NCBI GenBank assembly: GCA_009103225.1
Contig: RHPI01000772.1
Location: 496,084-551,125, forward strand
Direction: 5' to 3'
Source of the DNA: Chlorokybus atmophyticus
Taxonomy: Eukaryota > Streptophyta > Chlorokybophyceae > Chlorokybales > Chlorokybaceae
DNA length: 55,042 nucleotides
Positions 46,230 to 55,042 of this stretch are shown piece after piece. Both the position numbers and the translations under genes were made by a program. A model generated the notes under the pieces. It made no database searches. It had not been told where the DNA came from and saw only the letters and a list, made by a program, of their open reading frames with translations. Every line of letters starts with the position of its first letter. Position 1 is the first letter of the stretch.

Positions 46230-46869
46230 TTATTCTCGCACAATGTGTTCAACTATCGTACTAGGTGCAACCGGTACTCCACTGCAAATAGAAGGATATT
46301 CCAACATGGTTAAATACTTTCTGACATGTGCATTGGTAATGAGCAATTCACTAAGTACTTCATGAAATGATGCAGGAACGTGATCAATGTTAAAGCAATA
46401 ATTGTCCCACACAATTAGTGGTCCTTTAAGGAATTAAGGAACTTGTCCCCAACATACCAACACCATAGCTATGTGGACCTTGACTGTCCAAACGAATGCT
46501 TGTATTAAAAAGTCCCAAATATTGTACAGCAACGGGATGTTCAGATAATACTTTGCGCATATATTCAGTAGAGTACATGACGGTGTGATGTCTTCGTGAC
46601 GATTTATTGTGACATGTTTGACAAACTCGCATTGAGGTGGGTGTACGTGTAAAATCACCCATGAACATGTTCGCAATAGCGTAAGGAGGTATCTCATGAT
46701 TAAGATCATATAACTTCATTTGTTTGCGTTGAAATTGACCAAATAATGTCACACCACAAAGACCACAACATTGCATGTCTCCAATGAACATGTGTTGCTC
46801 TTCAATCCATGTGGAAAGTTGTTGGGTTGAGTAAGTCCAAGAAGAGTTGCCAACATCAACATTATCCAT
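46230..46869 (-). pseudogene. Helitron N-terminal Cys-rich region
   Basis: The pairs CCGLCG and RVCQTCHNKSSRRHH suggest a zinc-binding module at the start of the RepHel protein. It is followed, after a stop, by HVPASFHEVLSELLITNAHV in the same direction. Position upstream of Rep is as in other Helitrons. Confidence 0.65.
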
Positions 46870-46969
46870 GTTTCACCAATCATGTGTTCACTCAAAGTCC
46901 AATAACCAAATGTCACTACTCCTAATAACACACCTGTGCCACTCAAGTAGCCACAAATGCCCACCGCCA

Positions 46970-47910
46970 CAACGTCCGCGCCAACAGCTACGCCGCCACC
47001 AGCTCCAAACCCTCAATAAAATTGAGCTTGAAGGGCGTTATGTTGAGAAACGTATGTGTAGTAACATGTTTTTGATTGGTGATTATGTTTTTTGATTGGA
47101 TATGACAATATCATGCCTATTTACATTGCAAGAGATTACACAAGCTCAACTCCTATTGGTTCAATCATAATCAGAAACAACCAATCGGCGACGGAGAAAA
47201 TATTGTTAATCACAATTACCACTATGCTTACCCCTATCAAAATCCCTACAACTACCCTATCAGTACGATTATTGACTATTGTCAACTTCGCCAACTTCGC
47301 CAACTCCGTGAACACTATCCCTATTGCCGTCCCGGTCTCTTTCCGCATTCCAATCCTTATCCTTACTGTTCGCGCAACACACTTGGGCAGCGTAGGATAC
47401 TAATAGTGCCACTGATATTATCCCTATTCTTGTCCCTATCCCTACCAGCGGACACTATCCCTATTGCCGTCCCTGTTTTTTTCTCTATTCGGATCCCTAT
47501 CTCTACTGTTCGCGCAGTTGGGCGGCGTAGGATGCTGATAGTGCCAAAGGCATTATCCCGATTCTTTGCCTTATCCCTATTGCCGTCCCTATCTCTTGGC
47601 CTATTCGGATCCCTATCCCTTCTGTTCGCGCACACACTTGGGCGGCGTAGGATACAAATAATGCCAAAGGAATCATCCCTATTCTTTTCCCTATCCCTAT
47701 CGCACTATCGACACCTTACGCCGACTTTAGGGTGCCGCGCAAAACGCGGGCCAACAAACAACGCACGCAAAACGGGTGCCGACTACCGCGGTAGGGCATC
47801 ACCTTTAAAATGCCTGGTTGCGCCTGGTATCGACATAATCGATGCTTGACAAATAGCAAAGAAAATACAACGTCGACAAAGTCGGATACCTTTTAACATT
47901 GACAGCCTAA
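46970..47910. repeat. Pyrimidine-rich tandem repeat downstream of the Helitron
   Basis: About 47310-47700 contains three degenerate units of roughly 115-120 bp. Each has attccctatcc-type blocks, ttcgcgca...gggcggcgtaggata and ccctattgccgtccc. The array resembles the CTATCC intron of the demethylase gene. No gene is seen. Confidence 0.65.
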
Positions 47911-48137
47911 TAAGTTTAAGATGTGGCCATTATTAAGTTCAAGAAAAGACGGATACCGAACTTGATATACACCAGCTAGTTGACCTTAATGGCAGCTCGA
48001 TACCAAACAAAGTTGTGGCTGCAGCCGCCAAAAGTGCAAGAATGGATATGTTGCTTGCATATGGATCCTTAATTAAGTTATGGTTGAATCTCCAATTAAT
48101 TTGTGGGCAAGGCCGAACTGTTGGGGGGCCATTTCTA
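47911..48137 (-). repeat. Third, partial copy of the 10335-11928 repeat element
   Basis: Reverse complement of about 10335-10550. Shared landmarks are gggcaaggccgaactgttggg, gctgcagccgc and atggcagctcgataccaaac. Its outer end, ggccatttcta, fixes the terminus of the family independently of the copy in gypsy-1. Confidence 0.75.
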
Positions 48138-50284
48138 CCGGTGGAGTAGGGGAGAATGGTGCGTGTACAAGAGTTATTATGCTGTCGTTTTCTTATGCAT
48201 TGGGTCTGAACCACAGCAACATGTATGATATCCTTCAACGCATCTTACATACTCCAACCATCGGGCTATTGCTGCCTACGCCACTGTCACTACTTGCCTT
48301 CCTCCTACTGATACACACGCATGCAAGTATTCGTATTATCATCTGCACCATGGCAATGGTTACTCGTTAGCCTCTACATCGTTGGTGACAGCAGTAGCAG
48401 CAGACCAACTGAACTCCCCCTTTCTCGCCCCACCGCTCACTCAAAGTCTCTCCGCTCATCTTCAACGCAGTGCAATCACCATTGCCCGGCAGCACTGCGT
48501 AATAAGGATATGAGTAGCTGTTGCGCAACATTGTAACAGGCAGTGGCCCATTCCACCATGCGCAAGGCTGGTCGAGTGGGCCACCGTTTGTTACATGAAA
48601 AGAGAGGATATAGGTGATCTCCGTCTGCATGATCCGCTGACTCAATAGCTCGATCTACTTATGTCAAGCAATGAAGCCTTATAGCCCTTGATATATACAA
48701 ACGTACATATATATAAACATACATGTAGCCGCGTCACGCTTATAGCAGGGAATTCTCTACGCGGTCAAGATTATTTTTATGCCCATAGCTGTTCGGCAAC
48801 CTGAAGCAGGCAGTACATGTCTGTGGCGGTCCCCACTCAAATTCATGCCACTTGAGATTGAAATGTAATTTGGGTTATGATGGCTTATCGAATCAAGTAG
48901 TATCAGTATGTAATATATTAGCGCCACCTGAGGAAAGCACAAGGAAAGCACAGCTTGCGTGCATGCACGTCATTGCATGACATTGCATCATGACACGATG
49001 TGTTTGCACAATATTAAGGTGTTTTATTAACACCCCAACTCGGTTAAAAAACATTTACAACTTGCCACGCTTGTTAGCAGATAACGAGCAGATTAGGGTT
49101 GGGAGATATGTAAAGTCAGCTGGCAGCCACAGTCGCACTGCCCACTTGCTGGCGGTGACTAACTGTGGCATACAGTTGGTTGGTCATGCGCTGTGGGTTT
49201 GTGGGAGTGTTGCTGGTACCCACAGGTGCGTTGCTAGCAGGGGGTTTGGGCTAGCCCCTTGCGGCCTTACTTGCTGCTGCTTACTGCTTGTTGGTTGCCA
49301 ACGGCAAGCATAGCATTTGCTCCACATGATTGTAGCATGCGTGTGGAATCACTGCGTATTTTTTGTATTATGATTAATGTACAATCTACCCTCGCTTTTG
49401 TCATGTCCGTTAATAGAACAACCCCGCCATATGTTGGACGCAAATGTTATGCGACCGATGTCCGTCTGCTCCCATGCCTTACTGCACGCACATAAGCCCC
49501 GCTCGCATAGTGTAGCTACACTATGCAACACACAGCTAGCGGCTGGCTGTCTGTTGCGTGTGATTCGGCAATTCACCATGTTTGATGACGCAGTAACTAT
49601 AGCGTGTAATCAATTAGCGTTACATGGTAGAGTGGATTAGTTAGAACGAGGGTGAGTAGTGGCGGCATGTCTTTGGGGTATGGGGCCTGCCCCGACCTCG
49701 TACCGCCAAGAACGCGGCCGATTTAACCACAAACTGTGCTGCAATTGCATCGAATCCCTAGCGATTTTGGGTCGCTGTTGAACAGCAGTTGCCGCTGAAT
49801 TAGTTTTCAGCATCTTTTACGCATCTCAGCAATGACTGGCCAAATCGCTGCCTTTTTAAGCAATGATTGTTGTCACCGTTGCGATCTCATTTGATCAAAT
49901 TCAAGCGTGACCAAATGGTGACCTAACGATGCAAATTTTCGTTTAGTTGAATCTTAACATTACGGTAATTTAGGTTAGCATTATTTTGTAGTTGTAACCT
50001 TGGCATTACTGACTGAATATTTTAGCACGTACCGTGGCCTAAACGTTATGTTAATTATTAAGTTTTGAAACGCTTAACTGCAGGTTGCTAGCCATATTGC
50101 GCCATATTGCAACAGATGTGCTTCATTTTGCAACACATCTGAGATATCAACATGTAGCATTGTATCTCCATATTTATCAATATTATTTCTGTTACACATT
50201 AAAAATGATCAACCTGCAGCCATAAGCGGCCACGTATGCAGAACTGTGCTTAATTTTACATTTTATGGCATGCGTTTTAACAAT
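48138..50284. other. Intergenic DNA without a recognised gene
   Basis: A minus-strand open stretch at 48367-48645 (SYPYYAVLPGNGDCTALKMS) looks mildly protein-like but has no identifiable family or splice partners. 48990-49640 and 49700-50280 show nothing recognisable; the latter is AT-rich. Confidence 0.45.
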
Positions 50285-50470
50285 TGGATGTGCTTTGGAC
50301 GGCCAGGATTGTTTAGGCAGATCTAACGGTGTAACGCTTGTACTCGCCGCCTAGCCAATAAGAAGCCGGGCCGCACATACTGCCGCGCAGCCCGGCAGTC
50401 GCGGGTGCCGTGTGATGGCCCGACCAAACAGCCGCACCACACATCTCGGCACGTAACGTGGCAGAAACGT
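50285..50470 (+). repeat. Dispersed repeat, copy A
   Basis: Shares gctttggacgg, cgccgcctagcca and gcgcagcccggcagtcgcgggtgccgt with 53285-53480 in the same orientation. Family unknown. Confidence 0.7.
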
Positions 50471-50730
50471 TAGTACTTTATGTATTATCTTAATACATGT
50501 GGGACATGTTCAGATCATGTAAGCCATGTGAAACTATTTATATACTATATTATATATTATGTATAATAGATTGCGTGTATCATATATATTATGCATACAC
50601 AATTACCTATATATATAACATTTTATATATAACATTTTATAATATTATAGTATTATATGCATAAAATCTGCACACAAGCCACAACAAGCGTGGGAGCCAG
50701 TCAGTCAGCAAATCAGCATGCACACACATG

Positions 50731-51120
50731 AGTACGCATGCATGCGCACAAGTACGCATGCATGCACACAAGCAGTCGGAAGCAAGGAGCCAGCTAGTGT
50801 GTGCACAAACAAGTGTGCGTGCTCAGCAACCAGCCAACCAGTCAGTGTGCACACACACAAGTACGCATGCATGCACACAAGCAATCGGAAGCAAGGAGCC
50901 AGCTAGTGTGTGCACAAACAAGTGTGCGTGCTCAGCAACCAGCCAGTCAGTGTGCACACACACAAGTACGCATGCATGCACACAAGCAGCATGCGCACAA
51001 GCAGTCCGAAGCAAGGAGCCAGCCAATGTGCACACAAACAAGTGTGCGTGCTCCGCAACCAGTCAGCCAATTAGCGTGCACAACACCAACAATACGAAAT
51101 ACACATGCATGCACACAAGC
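50731..51120 (+). repeat. Tandem repeat, about 105-110 bp unit, 3-4 copies
   Basis: Units begin agtacgcatgcatgcacacaagca (50751, 50860, 50964) and include gaagcaaggagccagc and caaacaagtgtgcgtgct. The repeats abut directly without spacers. Confidence 0.85.
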
Positions 51121-51201
51121 AACAAGCACTGCTTGTACACACATGTATGTTACATGTGTGTACAAGCACAAGCAGTCAATGCACATCACTCAGCACCTGT
51201 G

Positions 51202-52490
51202 GGCGCTTCTTCATATCTACATCCACCCACTCCACGCACATATCTTCATTCATCCACCTTTCTTGTTGGCGTAGATGTGCATGCCCGGCACCTTGAGGTC
51301 GCGCGGCACCATCTTCCGCTTGAGCACAACAAGAGGAGGCAGCTTGGAACCATCAGCACAAACTGATAGAACAAGGGTAAAGCTCGCCTTCTCATGACCG
51401 TTCGTTGTCATGGGCACAGTTCGTGCGCCCCGCTGATGCAAAGTCTTTAACGACAGCATGTCAAGCACTATCGGCACCTCATCCATGTTGATAATCTGCC
51501 ACAAAGTGTATGATTATCATTTGATTGCTTGCTTGCTTGCTTGTGGTTGATCAAGCAATTACTCTACAAAATGCACCTGTTGCATAGTGTACTTGTTCTT
51601 CTTCCACATGCCATCAACAAACAACCTAAAGGATGTCATAATCTCTGCTTGCTGAGCAGGCGCTCTCTGGTCCACCTTCGTGCGAGCACGCACGACAAGA
51701 TCGTGGCGTTTGTAAAAACGCACTGCCTAGTTTAAGGAGGCGTTAACGTGCACATGCTTGTCGGGTGACTGTTCGCTGGCCTCTGCGATCAGCTGCTTCG
51801 CAAGCGCCTGTTTGAGCATGTACACATAAGCACAAGCAGTCAGCAACGAGTGTAAGTGTACAAGCTTTCAGTGTAGCAATCAGTGTATGTGCACAAGCAG
51901 TCAGCAATGATTGCGTGGGTATAGGCACAACCACTCAGCAAGGAGTGTGTGTGTAAGTTAGCAAAGAGTGCGTGGGTATGTGCACAACCACTCAGCACGA
52001 ATTGCGTGTGCATGTACACAAGCAGTCAGCAATGAGTGCGTGTGCATGTACACAAGCAGTCAGCAATGAGTGCGTGTGTAAGTTAGAAAGCAGTCAGCAA
52101 CGAGTGCGTGGGTATGCACAAGCAATCAGCAAGGAGTGCGTGTGTACAAGCAGTACCTGTAGCATCTTCTGCGAAACAGCAAGGCCAAGCATGCGCTTGT
52201 CTTTGACAAAGGCGAACAACTGCTCCTCCATGTCTAGGAATTGTGGTTTGCGCCCACCTGCATGTCAAAGGGCAGCACCACATTCAATAGTGCATGTTGA
52301 TGTTTACACTCCATGTTGTAAGTATATTGCACATAACGTACCCCCTTGCAAACGGAAGGCAGACCTCAAGCTGCTCGTGATGTTAATGCCCTGCTTGATT
52401 CATTCACGAATGCTTTTCGGATAGACATCATGCTCACGTGCTGCAGCCTTCACCCCAATAAGGCGTGCCCGATGCAACATCTTCAGCTAC
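51202..52490 (-). pseudogene. Pogo/Tigger-type DDE transposase with introns
   Basis: Minus-strand exons: about 52490-52342, 52257-52157, 51807-51577 and 51495-51202, all with GT-AG borders and joining phases. The helix-turn-helix part has GVKAAAREHDVYPKSIRE. A CENP-B-type binding domain follows (GRKPQFLDMEEQLFAFVKDK, RMLGLAVSQKML). Next is FYKRHDLVVRARTKVDQ, and the catalytic start is INMDEVPIVLDM (first Asp) with GHEKASFTLVLSVCADGSKL. Lesions: TGA at 52402-52400 and TAG at 51729-51727, both where relatives have Trp, and a one-base loss near 51254. The remaining catalytic region is missing. It is either a dead transposon or a decayed domesticated copy. Confidence 0.78.
51820..52150 (+). repeat. 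Short tandem repeat (agcagtcagcaa-gagtgcgtg) in transposase introns
   Basis: About nine degenerate units of roughly 30-37 bp with the core cacaagcagtcagcaatgagtgcgtgtg. They fill the intron between the second and third transposase exons. Confidence 0.75.
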
Positions 52491-53284
52491 ACACACAACC
52501 TTTGCATTAGCTGCTTATTAATGTCGAGCATGTGTTGAACAGGTGCACAAGCAGACACTACCTACGCTGACACAAAACACGCAAGCAAGCATTACCGAAT
52601 GCACATCTTTGACTTATTGTGAATTGACGGCGCGGGTGCCTCTTATTCTTTTAACAATTGCTCTCACGTGCGCGCTGCTTTGCAACCACCCCATCTAGGC
52701 GCGCCTCACGTGCTGCTTGGTCTGCCTTGCCCTTATCAGCAGCTGCGGCAGCAACAGCAACGGCGACTGCAGCCGCTGCCGAGACCACTTCAGCAGCAGC
52801 GGCTGCTGCCGCTGCTTCCTCCTCAAGCCGGCGCATGCTGGTCTGCCTTGCAGCAGCCCGACCAGCCATTTGCCACCGCCGCCAGCCACACCGCCCTCAA
52901 CAACCACACCGCCCTCCACAACCACACCGCCGCCAACCACGCAGTTGGTCGCCCCCAAGGATGAGATTTGCGTAAGAAAGGCGCGAAAGGCGGCAACCCC
53001 TGCTACCAAACATAGTCCCCCCCTTTCAATAATATCCCCCCCCCGAATACAATACCCCATATTGGGGGGGGGGGGGACACTATAAAAAGGGGGGGACTGT
53101 GATCCGGTAAATACAGTATACATCATGTATAGTTTNCACTTATGATACATATATATATATCTAAATTATTATTAATTACAATGCATATTATTGTATGTAG
53201 TCATCATTGCATACAGTTATTAAGATTATCAGAAACAAAGTGTATATCATTCGCATATATTTGAGCAGTTGCATGACGTGGGGA
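52491..53284. other. Ala-rich open stretch and G/C homopolymers, no clear gene
   Basis: 52651-52869 on the minus strand could be an Ala/Glu-rich N-terminal exon of the transposase (many GCN triplets), but composition alone supports it. 53030-53095 has C- and G-runs that could form a stem. An N lies at 53136. Confidence 0.4.
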
Positions 53285-53480
53285 TGAGCTTTGGACGGTC
53301 GCGATTTGTTTTGACAGATCGAACGGCCGATAGCTATTGCCGCCTAGCCATGAGAGGCAGGCGGGCCGCGCAGCCCGGCAGTCGCGGGTGCCGTATGGCA
53401 CACGGCCGTCGTGCGTGGTGCGCGTGTGATGTGTCTTGTGTGATAATGCCGGCCGGCCCAATCACACGCCCAATCAGCCG
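53285..53480 (+). repeat. Dispersed repeat, copy B
   Basis: Second copy of the segment at 50285-50470. Confidence 0.7.
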
Positions 53481-53590
53481 CACCGCTAGTTCTATTGGCT
53501 CATTGCCAATTGTTGCCTTCTTGCTTGTTTGCACTGTTTTGTGGTCTGTGTTCTACCCTAGACATATACCGTACTGCCACGAAGTACTCG

Positions 53591-53785
53591 TTATGTTTTG
53601 TTTGACCTTCTGTCATGTGGGCAATAGGCATCGAGCATGGTGCTGTTGCTGTCAACGAATGAAAAAAAACTCAAACAGTTCGTATCAGTACGGTATCTTG
53701 GAAAGTACTTTGCCCAGGAGTCCAGGGAGGAAGGCACGCGCGGTTTTAGCGCGCGTGCTACGGGGCATGTCGCGGCCGCCATCAT
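53591..53785 (-). CDS. Candidate exon with MMAAATCP start (paralogue of 3307)
   Basis: A 64-codon frame begins MMAAATCPVARALKPRVPSS. The start and 45 bp of leader match the plus-strand candidate exon at 3307. The N-terminus is Ala/Arg/Ser-rich without early acidic residues, as in organelle-targeting peptides, but this is weak evidence. It may be a first exon, a gene fragment or a repeat. Confidence 0.28.
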   Translation of the reverse strand: MMAAATCPVARALKPRVPSSLDSWAKYFPRYRTDTNCLSFFSFVDSNSTMLDAYCPHDRRSNKT

Positions 53786-53829
53786 TGATTCTTGCTGTCA
53801 GTGGCGGTGTGGTGGTCGGTAGTGTTGGC

Positions 53830-55042
53830 TGCTAACCAGTTGACCATTAATCAAGTTAATAAGGTTAACGTTAACCATTATCAGAGGACAGCAAAGGTTA
53901 TCGGGTTAGCGGGTTACGTTTAATTACACTTACTTCCCAGTTACACTTGCACGACATTAAGTGCAATTCGCTGAGTTACGTAATTCAGTTTTGGTTATAA
54001 TATGAAATACAGTTTGTGTTACGACACATGAAATACCTGGTACCTTGTGATGCGAGTTGTAAGATCTCTTCATGGTATATCGTCGATTATTCGTAAAAAT
54101 ATACGGTAACGTGTGGTATATACCTTTACTTACATCCGAATACATGTACATCTACATATATAAGCAAGACTGTATGTACGTTGCATAATATACATATGTA
54201 AATTTGTATGTGTATTGATGTACACATGTGAATACATCAAGTTCATACATATCATGGACATGAAGAGGTTTATACATAAACAATATATACTTATGTAAAT
54301 TATACATATGTATAATGTACAAATGATAAAATAAAACATTCATGTATGTGTGAGATGATGTGTTTGATGCTGATAGACGTGTGCATTATAAGCATGTATG
54401 TATTGTGTACATATATTACATTACATGCAAGCAAGTAATTGCGTTGTAAGATTCTTTTATCACATACGTAATCATCTCGACACATACATGTTTAAAGTTT
54501 ATTCACAATGGGTTACTTGCACACGCGCTTAATGTAAGTAGGTATGTATATGTGTGATTATGACATAATCATTATGGTCATCACATACACCCTATATATT
54601 ATGCAAAAATATGGGCATTAGTGCGAAAAATAATAAAGTTGCTTAAAACCATGAACTTGCACACCAGCTGCAAAGACCTCATCAAGAGCCATCGTTTGCG
54701 CCTACTTTTATTACAAACTGTGACCGTATGAGAGATTAATCTGGCGTTAACATTAACCTATTAACCACTAACCGGCCCCTGCAGGTGGTTAATGCCCAAC
54801 ACTGGTGAGTGGCGAAAGGAAGTCGGGGTTGGGCGTTGGTAGCGTTTGGGGCGCACGGTGCGGTGGTGGCTGTCTGTGCATGCTGAGTTGGGGGGCGAGG
54901 GGCGCTGATGTGACACGTTGCCTGCCTGCCTGCTTGCAACGCCCGGAGCCTCTGCGGGCCGCCAGCAGAGTGTGGGTGCGTTGATAGTAACAGAGTGAGT
55001 GCCGTGAGTGCTGCTAGCTGCTGCGCCGCTGTTGCTTTCTGT
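53830..55042. other. AT-rich intergenic DNA
   Basis: Contains tatata/atgtac-rich stretches (54120-54620) and gttaac-rich DNA (53840-53900 and 54745-54790). No exon, RNA gene or mobile-element structure was recognised. Confidence 0.5.

Larger units (their letters stand above)
34956..46869 (-). mobile_element. Decayed Helitron, split by gypsy-3
   Basis: The minus strand encodes, in order, a Cys-rich N-terminal region, the Rep/HUH replication-initiator domain and a Pif1-family helicase, the hallmark RepHel protein of rolling-circle Helitron transposons. Frames are broken by stops and frameshifts. Gypsy-3 sits inside the helicase between gttgt duplications (35492-35496 and 43470-43474). The typical 5'-TC and 3'-CTRR termini could not be placed. 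Confidence 0.88.

Noticed and set aside
48367-48645. Minus-strand exon of a secreted protein
   Set aside because: Moderately protein-like, but no start, splice partners or family could be supported.
50731-51120. Possible CRISPR-like array
   Set aside because: The repeats are about 105-110 bp and directly abutting, with no unique spacers, and the genome is eukaryotic.
52695-53150. Pro/Ala/Thr-rich frames over G and C runs
   Set aside because: Driven by homopolymers and GCN/CCN repeats; an N at 53136 adds doubt.

Overview
The window is nuclear DNA of a eukaryote, most likely a green-lineage alga (inference). Genes are split by short GT-AG introns. The one clearly conserved host gene is closest, from memory, to plant IBM1-type KDM3 demethylases. 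The primer-binding site of a copia-like element fits a plant-type initiator tRNA. Microsatellites, a run of 14 G at the left end and two single N bases (4934 and 53136) mark it as draft assembly. There is no sign of a bacterial, viral or organellar origin.

Layout. 1-4734: microsatellite-rich DNA with a five-exon gene for a secreted protein on the minus strand (926-2844) and a possible divergent first exon at 3307. 4736-9750: a 99-unit CT tract, then intergenic DNA with tRNA-derived SINE-like copies, a perfect palindrome and a duplicated 200-bp segment. 9752-26215: a nested transposon stack. An old gypsy element (gypsy-1) was hit by two oppositely oriented copies of a 1.2-1.6 kb repeat and by a second gypsy element (gypsy-2, 12120-24823), which was itself hit by a small copia-like element (14327-16189). 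26263-33106: a KDM3/JmjC histone H3K9 demethylase gene with at least 21 exons and two repeat-filled introns. 33666-34849: a four-exon GIY-YIG nuclease gene on the minus strand, directly downstream of a decayed Helitron (34956-46869). The Helitron is split by a chromodomain gypsy (gypsy-3, 35497-43469). 46970-55042: mostly repeats and anonymous DNA, with a decayed intron-containing pogo-type transposase (51202-52490).

The most notable object is gypsy-2. Between protease and reverse transcriptase it carries a C5-cytosine DNA methyltransferase, and its integrase ends in a complete C4HC3 PHD finger. It therefore combined a DNA-methylation writer with a putative histone-tail reader in one retroelement. 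The present copy is dead: the methyltransferase catalytic cysteine is replaced by tyrosine and several codons are stops. Gypsy-1 shows a remnant of the same PHD tail, so the PHD is a family trait. Most nonsense changes in the transposons, and one in the KDM3 gene, can be explained as C:G to T:A transitions, as expected where DNA is heavily methylated.

Gene models were built by hand from splice consensus and reading-frame continuity. Family assignments rest on recognised motifs, since no database search could be run.
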